Part shown: piece by piece, positions 7,961 to 16,659 of the stretch | How the letters are laid out: each line of letters begins with the position of its first letter | How positions within the stretch are numbered: the first letter of the stretch is position 1 | DNA from: Pseudomonas marginalis | GTDB lineage: Bacteria > Pseudomonadota > Gammaproteobacteria > Pseudomonadales > Pseudomonadaceae | Assembly (NCBI RefSeq): GCF_001645105.1 | Contig: NZ_LKEG01000053.1 | Coordinates: 130,253-194,252 of the forward strand | Length of the DNA stretch: 64,000 bases | Direction: 5' to 3' | Notes under the pieces: generated by a model | Databases searched by the model: none | What the model saw: the letters and a program-made list of their open reading frames with translations, nothing else | Told to the model about the DNA's origin: nothing | Made by a program: the position numbers and the translations under genes

Positions 7961-9436
7961 TCAGCTGCCGAGTGCCTTGGACGCCAACCAGAACAACCCG
8001 GCCGATAGGGCCACGGTGGCTGGCAGGGTCAGCACCCAGGCCATCAGGATGGTTTTAACGGTGCCGCCTTGCAGGCCGCTTTTATTGGCGACCATGGTAC
8101 CGGCCACACCCGACGACAGCACGTGGGTGGTGGACACCGGCAGTGCGAAGATATTAGCAAAGCCAATCATGGTCGCGGTGGTGATCTGCGCCGACATGCC
8201 TTGGGCATAGGTCATGCCCTGCTTGCCGATCTTCTCGCCGATGGTCAGTACCACACGCTTCCAGCCCACCATGGTGCCCAGGCCCAAGGCCAGTGCGACG
8301 GCGAGGATTACCCAGAACGGTGCGTATTCGGTTGTGGCGGTCAGGTCTTTGCGCAACTTGTCGAGGTCGGACTTCTCACGTGCCGGCAGGCCTGGCAATT
8401 TGCCGACTTTCTTCGCGGTGTCGTCCAGGCAGAGCAGGTAGCGACGTACTTCGATACGGTGATCGGCCGTCAGCGAATGGTAGTCGGAGACACCTTTCAA
8501 CGTACCCAGCAACGCATTGATGGTCGGCTCGGTCTGTTGCGGGTTGCAACGGAATTTGCCCGGCAGGTCGTCCTTCACGCTTTTGCCCAAGGCCAGGAAT
8601 TCACCCAGGGTCTCATGGTTGCGCTGGTAGAACTGGTTCAGGTGCAAGGTGGCGTCGCGGGTACGCTCGATCTGGTAGGTGGTGCTGCCCAGGTCGAGTA
8701 CGAACTGCGCCGGCACGATACCGATCAGCACCAGCATGATCAGGCCGATGCCTTTCTGACCGTCGTTGGAGCCGTGCACGAAACTCACGGCCATGGCGGA
8801 AATCACCAGGACCAGGCGGTTCCAGAACGGTGGATGCTTCTTGTCATCAAGCTTGCGGCGCTGGTCCGGGGTCTTGTGCATCTTGGACAGCGGACGCCAC
8901 CACTTCAGGCCGAGCAGCACCAGGGCTGCGACCAGGAAGCCGGCCATCGGCGAGAACACCAGCGATGCGCCGATATCCACCGCTTTCTGCCAGTTCACAC
9001 CGTCAGCCAGGGGGATGTCGTTGATCAGGGCATTGGCCAGGCCGACACCGAGGATCGAGCCGATCAGGGTGTGGGAACTGGAGGCTGGGATGCCGAAGTA
9101 CCAGGTGCCCAGGTTCCAGGTGATCGCTGCAGCCAATAAAGAGAAGACCATCGCCAAGCCATGGCCGGTGTTCACATTGATCAGCAGCTCCACCGGCAGC
9201 AAATGCACGATGGCGTAGGCGACACCGACACCACCGAGCAATACGCCGAGGAAGTTGAACACCCCGGAGAAGAACACGGCCAGGTGCGGCGGCATGGCTT
9301 TGGTATAGATGACTGTGGCCACCGCGTTAGCGGTGTCATGAAAGCCATTGATGAACTCGAAGGCGAGGACAAAGGCCAGGGCGAGCAGCAGGCTCACGAG
9401 AACCCAAGCATCCAGTCCGCTGAATAAATCGATCAT
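7961..9436 (-). CDS. Inorganic phosphate transporter, PiT family
   Basis: This 491-residue polytopic inner-membrane protein is close in length to E. coli PitA (499). The duplicated PiT signatures are visible: GFHDTANAVATVIYTKAMPP in the N-terminal half and VSTTHVLSSGVAGTM in the C-terminal half, plus PASSSHTLIGSILGVGLANAL. A long hydrophilic central loop (about residues 235-375) separates the two bundles, as in bacterial Pit proteins. PiT carriers use the proton gradient to import metal-phosphate. The start ATG at 9434-9436 agrees with family length. It is monocistronic with its own terminator at 7917. Confidence 0.93.
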   Translation of the reverse strand: MIDLFSGLDAWVLVSLLLALAFVLAFEFINGFHDTANAVATVIYTKAMPPHLAVFFSGVFNFLGVLLGGVGVAYAIVHLLPVELLINVNTGHGLAMVFSLLAAAITWNLGTWYFGIPASSSHTLIGSILGVGLANALINDIPLADGVNWQKAVDIGASLVFSPMAGFLVAALVLLGLKWWRPLSKMHKTPDQRRKLDDKKHPPFWNRLVLVISAMAVSFVHGSNDGQKGIGLIMLVLIGIVPAQFVLDLGSTTYQIERTRDATLHLNQFYQRNHETLGEFLALGKSVKDDLPGKFRCNPQQTEPTINALLGTLKGVSDYHSLTADHRIEVRRYLLCLDDTAKKVGKLPGLPAREKSDLDKLRKDLTATTEYAPFWVILAVALALGLGTMVGWKRVVLTIGEKIGKQGMTYAQGMSAQITTATMIGFANIFALPVSTTHVLSSGVAGTMVANKSGLQGGTVKTILMAWVLTLPATVALSAGLFWLASKALGS

Positions 9437-9750
9437 GAAGGTTTTCTGACCCGGTCGTAAGGGGGCGCGATTATGCCAGAAAACCTCAGTAATCGATGCA
9501 CTAGCTGCTCATCGGTAAGCATCTTCCCTGAAAAAAACCTCGGTAAAGGGGTGCATCCCAGGGTTTTCGGGGCTTTGGCAAGTCTTTGATTTATAAAGCA
9601 GAGGGGCCGCAGGGCGGGTGATTGTCACAAAATCGTCACGCCAGAAACATTTGTATGAAATTTTACTGTTAGTAGTGGGATGCAGGCTTGCTGACTGCTA
9701 GCTATGTGCCAGCAGTCAAGGCCAGAACCTTGAGGGTCAAACCGAATCGC
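9437..9750. other. Intergenic region, no gene seen
   Basis: These 314 bases separate the phosphate permease start from the end of the small gene at 9751. They should hold the permease promoter, but I see no convincing -35/-10 pair. A dyad TGACTGCTAGC/GCCAGCAGTCA at 9692-9718 lies 33 bases past the end of the small - strand gene. It could be a terminator stem, though it lacks a U-tract. Confidence 0.6.
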
Positions 9751-9951
9751 TTATGGCTCTTCGGTTTTGAGTTCCTGTTCAATCTTTTGGATTTCCTGGG
9801 CAAATGCCTGGTCGAGCAGGCTGGCTCGTTTGCGCCATGGTTTGCGTTCAGGTTCAGGCTGGGCGGCGTAGGTGGTGACTTCCCCGCCGTAAACGTCCTT
9901 GTAACGTTGCTCCTGGCGCTCAAGTTCCGCGCGCAGTTCATCTTTCGTCAC
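9751..9951 (-). CDS. Small hypothetical charged protein (66 aa)
   Basis: This is a hydrophilic, helix-prone small protein, VTKDELRAELERQEQRYKDV... to EIQKIEQELKTEEP, with a central Pro/Lys/Arg-rich stretch. It has no membrane or signal segment. The GTG at 9949-9951 is preferred because the conserved-looking charged region begins there. An in-frame ATG at 10023 would add 24 less typical residues. Function unknown. Confidence 0.6.
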   Translation of the reverse strand: MTKDELRAELERQEQRYKDVYGGEVTTYAAQPEPERKPWRKRASLLDQAFAQEIQKIEQELKTEEP

Positions 9952-10380
9952 ATTGTTACCTAATTGAGTTGAGTGTAAATACGTTGCAGCGTTATGCCGG
10001 AATGCGCCCTCGGGGTGTTTCAAGTTGACCCGTGGAAACGTTCAACTTTGGACCCTGCAGGGGCGGCACTTGTTTAGTGCAGACATTCGAGACAGATAGT
10101 TGCGACCAATAATGCACGGCCTGCGCATCATCGAGTGGGCGCCGGTTCCGATACTGCAAACCGGGCGAACCTGCGCATAGAGTGCATTATAGCGATGCAT
10201 TTGAATAACACTATCGGCATAAAGTTAAAAACCGTCAACTTTGTGTGAGCGTTTTGTTACACGGATGCGCCGGTAATTGCGCAAATTCTGGCGTCATAAA
10301 TTCCACCTAACTTCAGGCATTATGTTAGCCGCTCTTTTAATGTCACTGCAGTCGTGCAGCCTGGCATGGCTGGGTGCCAG
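9952..10380. other. Long intergenic region with two related dyads, no gene seen
   Basis: About 430 bases have no convincing coding frame. Two dyads share an AAGTT/AACTT core: 10022-10048 (AAGTTGA, 13 bases, TCAACTT) and 10221-10242 (AAAGTT, 10 bases, AACTTT). They are spaced about 190 bp apart and could be operators for an unknown regulator. The PcaR sites begin just after this stretch. Confidence 0.45.
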
Positions 10381-10384
10381 AAAA

Positions 10385-10432
10385 TTGCGATAATCGAATG
10401 ATCGTCCGATAATCGCACAATGTTATCGGCAC
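10385..10432 (+). promoter_or_regulatory. PcaR operator cluster upstream of pcaR
   Basis: The ATAATCG core occurs at 10385-10399 (TTGCGATAATCGAAT) and 10404-10418 (GTCCGATAATCGCAC), with a partial GTTATCGG at 10422. The second is one base from the PcaR site I recall from P. putida (GTTCGATAATCGCAC). It lies about 100 bp upstream of the pcaR start, in keeping with autoregulation. Confidence 0.75.
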
Positions 10433-10514
10433 TGTCTTGTGCAGGCCGGCTGACGCGGCTTGTAATAGCCATCTAACCTCCCCAGCGGTCGACAATAAGA
10501 GAAAGGATCCCGAC

Positions 10515-11357
10515 ATGAACGATCAATTGCGCAACTCTTTCGCGTCAGCGGCGCCGCCGATCGTTGCCTCTCCGGCCAAGCGTATCCAAGCGTTTACCGG
10601 TGATCCGGACTTCATGACCTCCCTGGCCCGTGGCCTGGCCGTGGTGCAGGCGTTCCAGGAGCGCAAGCGCCACCTCACCATCGCCCAGATCAGCCACCGA
10701 ACGGAAATCCCCCGCGCCGCCGTGCGCCGTTGCCTGCACACCTTGATCAAGCTCGGTTACGCCACCACCGACGGGCGGACCTATTCGCTATTGCCCAAAG
10801 TCCTGACCCTGGGCCATGCCTACCTGTCGTCCACACCGCTGGCGGTGTCGGCCCAGCCCTACCTGGATCGCATGAGCGAGCAGCTCCACGAAGCCTGCAA
10901 CATGGCGACACTCGAGGGTGACGACATCCTCTATATCGCCCGTTCGGCCACCACCCAGCGCCTGATTTCCGTGGACCTGTCGGTGGGAGGGCGGCTGCCG
11001 GCCTACTGCACCTCCATGGGCCGCATTTTGCTCGCGGCGTTGGACGATGCCTCGTTGCAGGACTACCTCGACCACGCCGACCTGCAAACCAAGACCAGCC
11101 GCACCCTCACCACGCCCGAGGCGCTGTTCGAATGCCTGCAACAAGTGCGTCAACAGGGCTGGTGCATCGTCGACCAGGAACTGGAGCAGGGCCTGCGTTC
11201 CATTGCGGTGCCGGTCTACGACGCGTCGGGCCAGGTGTTGGCCGCGCTGAACGTCAGCACCCATGCCGGGCGTGTCAGCCGCAGTGAGCTGGAACAGCGC
11301 TTCCTGCCGAGCATGCTCAGTGCCAGCCGCGAGTTGAGTGCGCAGCTGTTTGCCTAA
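10515..11357 (+). CDS. pcaR: IclR-family regulator PcaR of the pca regulon
   Basis: This is a 280-residue IclR-type protein. The winged HTH (residues about 35-95) includes FMTSLARGLAVVQAF and IPRAAVRRCLHTLIKLGYA. The IclR effector domain follows, with YCTSMGRILLAAL and AVPVYDASGQVLAALNVS. PcaR binds beta-ketoadipate and activates the pca operons. The ATG at 10515 follows GAAAGGA. The gene heads the aromatic-acid cluster and has PcaR-like boxes in its own promoter. The frame runs 78 bases further upstream without family features. Confidence 0.95.
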   Translation: MNDQLRNSFASAAPPIVASPAKRIQAFTGDPDFMTSLARGLAVVQAFQERKRHLTIAQISHRTEIPRAAVRRCLHTLIKLGYATTDGRTYSLLPKVLTLGHAYLSSTPLAVSAQPYLDRMSEQLHEACNMATLEGDDILYIARSATTQRLISVDLSVGGRLPAYCTSMGRILLAALDDASLQDYLDHADLQTKTSRTLTTPEALFECLQQVRQQGWCIVDQELEQGLRSIAVPVYDASGQVLAALNVSTHAGRVSRSELEQRFLPSMLSASRELSAQLFA

Positions 11358-11502
11358 GCTGTTCGGTGACCGCACAGAACCCGGGTTGATGAATTGACGG
11401 TATTTCCCCTGGCTTATTAATGTGCGGCAGCGCTCGAAGGGGCGCCGAATAATAACGACGGCCCCAGGTCGTCAGCCCGCCATCGGTGTGGAAATAAAAA
11501 TA

Positions 11503-12843
11503 ATGAATCAGCCCTCTGTCGGTACTCCGTTGGACGTCCAGTCCTTCATCAATACCCAGCCTCTGTCACGTTATCAGTGGCGCGTGGTGATCCTGTGTTT
11601 CCTGATTGTTTTCCTTGATGGCCTCGACACCGCCGCCATGGGCTTTATCGCGCCTGCATTGTCCCAGGACTGGGGCATCGACCGCGCCAGCCTCGGCCCG
11701 GTGATGAGCGCCGCATTGATCGGCATGGTGTTCGGCGCGCTGGGCTCCGGCCCGCTGGCGGATCGTTTCGGGCGCAAAGTGGTGCTGGTGGGGGCGGTGC
11801 TGGTGTTTGGCGCGTTCAGCCTGGCGTCGGCCTACAGCAGTAACGTCGATCAGTTGCTGGTGCTGCGCTTTCTCACCGGGCTGGGCCTGGGCGCCGGCAT
11901 GCCGAATGCCACGACCCTGCTGTCCGAATACACCCCGGAACGTCACAAGTCGTTGCTGGTGACCAGCATGTTCTGCGGCTTCAACCTGGGCATGGCCGGC
12001 GGCGGGTTTATCTCGGCCAAGCTGATCCCGGCGTTCGGCTGGCACAGCCTGCTGCTGATCGGCGGCGTCCTGCCATTGATCCTGGCGTTGGTGTTGCTGG
12101 TGTGGCTGCCCGAATCGGCGCGTTACCTGGTGGTGCGCAATCGGGGGACCGACAAGGTGCGCAAAACCCTGTCACCCATCGAGCCCTCCATCGTCGCCCA
12201 GGCCACCCATTTCAGCGTGCCCGAGCAGAAAACCGTCAAGGCCCGTAACGTATTCGCGGTGATCTTTTCCGGTACCTACAGTGCCGGCACCTTGCTGTTG
12301 TGGCTGACCTACTTCATGGGCCTGGTGATCGTTTACCTGCTCACCAGCTGGCTGCCGACCCTGATGCGCGACAGCGGCGCCAGCATGGAGCAGGCGGCAT
12401 TTATCGGCGCATTGTTCCAGTTCGGTGGTGTGTTGAGTGCAGTGGGTGTGGGGTGGGCGATGGACCGATTCAACCCGCACAAGGTCATCGGCACGTTCTA
12501 CCTGTTGGCCGGGGTGTTTGCCTATGCGGTGGGGCAGAGCCTGGGCAATATCACCTTGCTTGCCACCCTGGTGCTGATCGCCGGCATGTGTGTCAACGGT
12601 GCGCAATCGGCGATGCCGTCCCTGGCCGCACGCTTCTACCCGACCCAAGGCCGCGCCACCGGCGTGTCGTGGATGCTCGGCATCGGTCGCTTCGGCGCGA
12701 TCCTGGGGGCATGGATGGGCGCGACCTTGCTGGGGCTGGGCTGGAACTTCGAGCAGGTGCTGACGGCGTTGGTGATTCCGGCCGCGTTGGCCACGGCCGC
12801 TGTCGTGATCAAAGGCATGGTCAGCCACGCTGACGCCACCTGA
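11503..12843 (+). CDS. pcaK: 4-hydroxybenzoate/protocatechuate MFS transporter PcaK
   Basis: This 446-residue, 12-helix permease of the aromatic acid:H+ symporter family compares with 448 for P. putida PcaK. The family motif DGLDTAAMGFIAPAL is in helix 1, the loop 2-3 motif reads GPLADRFGRK, and RFLTGLGLGAGMPNA is in helix 4. PcaK imports 4-hydroxybenzoate and protocatechuate. The ATG at 11503 gives family length, although its Shine-Dalgarno is poor (GGTGTGGAAA). It is followed by a REP pair and the divergent-looking PcaR sites of pcaIJ. Confidence 0.92.
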   Translation: MNQPSVGTPLDVQSFINTQPLSRYQWRVVILCFLIVFLDGLDTAAMGFIAPALSQDWGIDRASLGPVMSAALIGMVFGALGSGPLADRFGRKVVLVGAVLVFGAFSLASAYSSNVDQLLVLRFLTGLGLGAGMPNATTLLSEYTPERHKSLLVTSMFCGFNLGMAGGGFISAKLIPAFGWHSLLLIGGVLPLILALVLLVWLPESARYLVVRNRGTDKVRKTLSPIEPSIVAQATHFSVPEQKTVKARNVFAVIFSGTYSAGTLLLWLTYFMGLVIVYLLTSWLPTLMRDSGASMEQAAFIGALFQFGGVLSAVGVGWAMDRFNPHKVIGTFYLLAGVFAYAVGQSLGNITLLATLVLIAGMCVNGAQSAMPSLAARFYPTQGRATGVSWMLGIGRFGAILGAWMGATLLGLGWNFEQVLTALVIPAALATAAVVIKGMVSHADAT

Positions 12844-12845
12844 GG

Positions 12846-12940
12846 CCTGTGGGAGGGGGGCTTGCCCCCGATAGCAGTGGGTAAGCCAACACATCTCGTG
12901 GCTGATACACCGCTATCGGGGGCAAGCCCCCTCCCACATT
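12846..12940. repeat. REP pair between pcaK and pcaI
   Basis: Two inverted REP units carry GTGGGAGGGGGGCTTGCCCC at the left and its inverse at the right. The pairing extends through GATAGC/GCTATC, with about 36 bp between them. Confidence 0.9.
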
Positions 12941-12979
12941 GATTGAGCGTTGTCTGAATGATTAGCGAGATAACAATTT

Positions 12980-13013
12980 GTTCGATAATCGAACGCTGAG
13001 TCGATTATCGGAT
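12980..13013 (+). promoter_or_regulatory. PcaR operator upstream of pcaIJF
   Basis: A perfect palindrome GTTCGATAATCGAAC at 12980-12994 is followed by a second copy in the opposite orientation (CGATTATCGGAT, 13002-13013). Both carry the PcaR core CGATAATCG. They lie about 90-120 bp upstream of the pcaI start, where PcaR and RNA polymerase are known to act at pcaIJ of P. putida. Confidence 0.82.
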
Positions 13014-13100
13014 TGTTTGGCCCGTTTCCCCGGCTTAATCTTCAAGCACTTCGGCGCCACCTCAGCGCCTTTTTCGATCCACACCGGGAGCCCGAACCCC

Positions 13101-13958
13101 ATGGCTGAAATCCTCGCGCTGCGTGACGCGGTGAAGCAATTTGTGAACGACGGCGATACCGTCGCTCTGGAAGGCTTTACCCATCTGATCCCTACGGCAG
13201 CGGGTCATGAAATCATTCGTCAGGGCAAGAAAGACCTGACGCTGGTGCGTATGACGCCTGACCTGATCTACGACCAGTTGATCGGAGCCGGCTGCGCCCG
13301 CAAGCTGATTTTCTCCTGGGGCGGCAACCCGGGTGTGGGCTCCCTGCATCGCCTGCGCGACGCGGTCGAGAAGCAATGGCCGCAACCGTTGGAAATTGAA
13401 GAGCACAGCCATGCCGACCTGGCCAATGCCTATGTCGCGGGTGCCTCGGGCCTGCCGTTCGCGGTACTGCGCGCCTACGCCGGTTCCGACCTGCCCAAGG
13501 TCAACCCGCTGATCAAGACCGTGACCTGCCCGTTCACCGGTGAAGTGCTGGCGGCGGTGCCGTCGGTGCGTCCGGACGTCACCGTGATCCACGCACAAAA
13601 GGCCGACCGCAAAGGCAACGTGTTGCTCTGGGGCATCCTCGGCGTACAGAAGGAGGCGGCCCTGGCGGCCAAGCGCTGCATCGTCACGGTCGAAGAAATC
13701 GTCGATGACCTCAATGCACCGATGAACAGCTGCGTGCTGCCGACCTGGGCCCTGACTGCGGTGTGCCATGTACCGGGTGGCGCGCATCCGTCCTACGCCC
13801 ACGGCTACAACGAACGCGACAACCGCTTCTATCAGGCGTGGGACCCAATCGCCCGCGACCGTGGGACCTTTACTGCGTGGATCAATGAATACATCCACGG
13901 CACTGCCGACTTCACCGAATTCCAGGCCAAGCTGGCCACCGCGCAGGAGGCCAAGTGA
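13101..13958 (+). CDS. pcaI: 3-oxoadipate CoA-transferase subunit A
   Basis: This is a 285-residue family I CoA-transferase alpha subunit. With PcaJ it moves CoA from succinyl-CoA to beta-ketoadipate. The CoA-binding GxGG-type loop (SWGGNPGVGSL, about residues 72-82) and the N-terminal VALEGFTHLIPTAAGHEIIR are visible. It is somewhat longer than P. putida PcaI (231). It resembles the longer CoA-transferase A proteins found in other pseudomonads, with a C-terminal extension rich in aromatic residues (YNERDNRFYQAW). The ATG at 13101 follows GGGAG. The TGA overlaps the pcaJ ATG. Confidence 0.92.
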   Translation: MAEILALRDAVKQFVNDGDTVALEGFTHLIPTAAGHEIIRQGKKDLTLVRMTPDLIYDQLIGAGCARKLIFSWGGNPGVGSLHRLRDAVEKQWPQPLEIEEHSHADLANAYVAGASGLPFAVLRAYAGSDLPKVNPLIKTVTCPFTGEVLAAVPSVRPDVTVIHAQKADRKGNVLLWGILGVQKEAALAAKRCIVTVEEIVDDLNAPMNSCVLPTWALTAVCHVPGGAHPSYAHGYNERDNRFYQAWDPIARDRGTFTAWINEYIHGTADFTEFQAKLATAQEAK

Positions 13959-14737
13959 TGGCTTACTCGACCAATGAAATGATGACCGTCGCCGCCGCGC
14001 GCCGCCTGAAGAACGGCTCCGTCTGCTTCGTCGGCATCGGCCTGCCGTCCAAGGCGGCCAACTTGGCGCGCCTGACCTCGTCGCCGGATGTGGTACTGAT
14101 CTATGAGTCCGGCCCGATTGGCGCCAAGCCCTCGGTGCTGCCGCTGTCCATCGGCGATGGCGAGCTGGCGGAAACCGCGGACACCGTAGTGCCCACCGGT
14201 GAGATCTTTCGCTACTGGCTGCAAGGTGGACGCATTGACGTCGGCTTTCTCGGCGCGGCCCAGGTCGATCGTTTCGGCAACATCAACACCACAGTGGTCG
14301 GTGACTATCACCAACCCAAAGTGCGCCTGCCGGGTGCTGGCGGTGCGCCGGAGATCGCCGGTTCGGCCAAGAGCGTGCTGATCATCCTCAAGCAGTCGTC
14401 GCGTTCGTTTGTCGACAAGCTGGACTTCATCACCTCGGTTGGTCACGGCGAAGGCGGCGACTCGCGTAAACGCCTGGGTCTGCCGGGCGCCGGGCCTGTA
14501 GGGATTATTACCGATCTGTGCATCATGGAGCCGGAAGCGGGCACCCATGAGTTCGTGGTCACCGCGCTGCACCCTGGGGTCACCCGTGAGCAAGTGGTGG
14601 CTGCCACCGGTTGGGCCATTCGTTTTGCCGATCAGGTCGACACCACCGCCGAACCGACGGATGTTGAGCTGACTGCGCTGCGTGACCTTGAAGCACGCAC
14701 CGCGGCCGCCCATGGCCAAGCACCGGGAGAAGCCTGA
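13958..14737 (+). CDS. pcaJ: 3-oxoadipate CoA-transferase subunit B
   Basis: This is the 259-residue beta subunit. The catalytic glutamate of family I CoA-transferases lies in YESGPIGAKP near residue 50. CFVGIGLPSKAANLA is the N-terminal nucleotide-loop region. The ATG at 13958 follows AGGAGG and shares one base with the pcaI stop, so the two subunits are translationally coupled. The pcaJ stop overlaps the pcaF start in the same way. Confidence 0.94.
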   Translation: MAYSTNEMMTVAAARRLKNGSVCFVGIGLPSKAANLARLTSSPDVVLIYESGPIGAKPSVLPLSIGDGELAETADTVVPTGEIFRYWLQGGRIDVGFLGAAQVDRFGNINTTVVGDYHQPKVRLPGAGGAPEIAGSAKSVLIILKQSSRSFVDKLDFITSVGHGEGGDSRKRLGLPGAGPVGIITDLCIMEPEAGTHEFVVTALHPGVTREQVVAATGWAIRFADQVDTTAEPTDVELTALRDLEARTAAAHGQAPGEA

Positions 14738-15936
14738 TGCGCGATGTCTTTATCTGTGATGCCATTCGTACCCCCATCGGCCGTTTCGGGGGTGGCCTGT
14801 CCAGCGTGCGTGCCGATGACTTGGCCGCGCTGCCGATCAAGGCGCTGATCGAACGCAACCCGTCGGTGGACTGGAATGCGGTCGATGAAGTGTTCCTCGG
14901 CTGCGCCAACCAGGCCGGTGAAGACAACCGCAACGTGGCGCGCATGGCGCTGTTGCTGGCGGGCTTGCCGGACAGCGTTCCGGGCGTGACCCTCAACCGC
15001 TTGTGCGCCTCGGGCATGGACGCGATCGGCACGGCTTTCCGGGCGATTGCCAGCGGCGAAATGGAACTGGCGATTGCCGGTGGCGTCGAGTCGATGTCCC
15101 GTGCGCCCTTCGTCATGGGCAAGGCCGATGCGGCGTTCTCGCGCAACATGAAGCTGGAAGACACCACCATCGGCTGGCGTTTTATCAACCCCTTGATGAA
15201 AGAGCAGTACGGCGTGGATGCGATGCCGCAGACCGCTGACAATGTCGCCGACGATTACAAGGTGTCTCGCGCCGACCAGGACGCTTTTGCCCTGCGCAGC
15301 CAGCAACGCACCGCTGCGGCCCAGGCCGCCGGCTTTTTCGCCGAAGAAATCGTACCGGTGCGGGTCGCCCATAAAAAAGGCGAAACCGTGGTGGAACACG
15401 ATGAGCACCCACGGGACACCACCCTGGAAGCCTTGGCCAAACTCAAACCGGTCAATGGCCCGGACAAGACCGTCACCGCCGGCAACGCTTCGGGTGTGAA
15501 TGACGGTGCGGCAGCGCTGATCCTGGCCTCCGCCGAGGCCGTCAAGAAACACGGGCTGACCGCACGCGCCCGCGTATTGGGCATGGCCAGCGCCGGTGTT
15601 GCACCGCGTGTGATGGGCATCGGTCCGGTGCCCGCGGTGCGCAAACTGGTGGAGCGTCTCGGCCTGGCGGTCACTGATTTTGACGTCATCGAACTGAACG
15701 AAGCCTTCGCCAGCCAAGGCCTGGCGGTACTGCGCGAACTGGGCATCGCCGACGACGCTCCCCAGGTCAACCCGAACGGCGGCGCCATCGCCCTCGGCCA
15801 CCCGCTGGGCATGAGCGGCGCGCGGCTGGTGCTGACCGCCCTGCATCAACTTGAGAAAACCGGCGGCCGTAAAGGCCTGGCGACCATGTGCGTGGGGGTA
15901 GGCCAAGGCCTGGCCCTGGCGATTGAACGCATCTAA
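14737..15936 (+). CDS. pcaF: 3-oxoadipyl-CoA thiolase
   Basis: This 399-residue thiolase has the expected length. It cleaves beta-ketoadipyl-CoA to succinyl-CoA and acetyl-CoA, the last step of the pathway. The acyl-enzyme Cys is in LNRLCASGMDAIG (C90). The C-terminal GHPLGMSGARL and CVGVGQG carry the His and second Cys. NEAFASQGLAV is also typical. The ATG overlaps the pcaJ stop (TGATG), placing it in a tight pcaIJF operon. Confidence 0.97.
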   Translation: MRDVFICDAIRTPIGRFGGGLSSVRADDLAALPIKALIERNPSVDWNAVDEVFLGCANQAGEDNRNVARMALLLAGLPDSVPGVTLNRLCASGMDAIGTAFRAIASGEMELAIAGGVESMSRAPFVMGKADAAFSRNMKLEDTTIGWRFINPLMKEQYGVDAMPQTADNVADDYKVSRADQDAFALRSQQRTAAAQAAGFFAEEIVPVRVAHKKGETVVEHDEHPRDTTLEALAKLKPVNGPDKTVTAGNASGVNDGAAALILASAEAVKKHGLTARARVLGMASAGVAPRVMGIGPVPAVRKLVERLGLAVTDFDVIELNEAFASQGLAVLRELGIADDAPQVNPNGGAIALGHPLGMSGARLVLTALHQLEKTGGRKGLATMCVGVGQGLALAIERI

Positions 15937-15953
15937 TAAGAGAGGATTGCTCC

Positions 15954-16658
15954 ATGAGTGACAAGCCCGGATACCGGCGCCCGCAAGCGGGCACTCAACC
16001 GGATTACCTGCACCCGGCCTACCAGTCGACGAACCTGCGTTCGCCGTCCAAACCGTTGGTGTTCCTGCCCCATTCCTTGTCGGAAATCACCGGCCCGACC
16101 ATCGGCGCCGAGCGTGTCGACCCGAAGGACAACGACCTCACCGCCCAGCATGAAGGCGAGCCCCAGGGCGAGCGCATCATCATTCATGGCCGTGTGCTCG
16201 ATGAAAACGGCCTGCCGGTGCCTGGCATCCTCGTGGAAATCTGGCAGGCCAACGCCGCCGGCCGCTACAACCACAAGCGCGACCTGCACGACGCGCCACT
16301 GGACCCGAACTTCACCGGCACCGGCCGCACCGTCACCGACGCCGAGGGCTGGTACCAGTTCCATACCATCAAGCCCGGCGCCTACCCGTGGGGCAACCAC
16401 CACAATGCGTGGCGCCCGGCGCATATCCACTTTTCGCTGTTCGGCCCGAGCGTGCTGACGCGGTTGGTGACGCAGATGTACTTCCCCGGCGACCCGCTGC
16501 TGGAATACGACCCGATCTACAACTGCGTACCCGATACCCGCGCCAAGGAACGCTTGATCGCCCGTTTCGACTTGGAAAAAACCATTCCTTCCTATGCGCT
16601 CGGCTACCGCTGGGACATCGTCCTGCGCGGCCGCGACGCCACGCCGATGGAGAAATGA
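15954..16658 (+). CDS. pcaH: Protocatechuate 3,4-dioxygenase beta subunit
   Basis: This is the 234-residue iron-bearing subunit of the intradiol dioxygenase that opens protocatechuate to 3-carboxy-cis,cis-muconate. The Fe(III) ligands can be placed: one Tyr in AAGRYNHKRDLHD, one Tyr in KPGAYPWGNHHNAW, and two His in RPAHIHFS. The ribosome binding site AGAGGA precedes the ATG at 15954. The gene lies 17 bp after pcaF, so pcaHG is probably in the same operon as pcaIJF. In P. putida these are separate loci. Confidence 0.97.
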   Translation: MSDKPGYRRPQAGTQPDYLHPAYQSTNLRSPSKPLVFLPHSLSEITGPTIGAERVDPKDNDLTAQHEGEPQGERIIIHGRVLDENGLPVPGILVEIWQANAAGRYNHKRDLHDAPLDPNFTGTGRTVTDAEGWYQFHTIKPGAYPWGNHHNAWRPAHIHFSLFGPSVLTRLVTQMYFPGDPLLEYDPIYNCVPDTRAKERLIARFDLEKTIPSYALGYRWDIVLRGRDATPMEK

Positions 16659-16659
16659 G

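Noticed and set aside
12846..12940. CRISPR array or transposon end
   Set aside because: The repeats are inverted REP doublets present once per site, without regular spacers, a transposase or target duplications.
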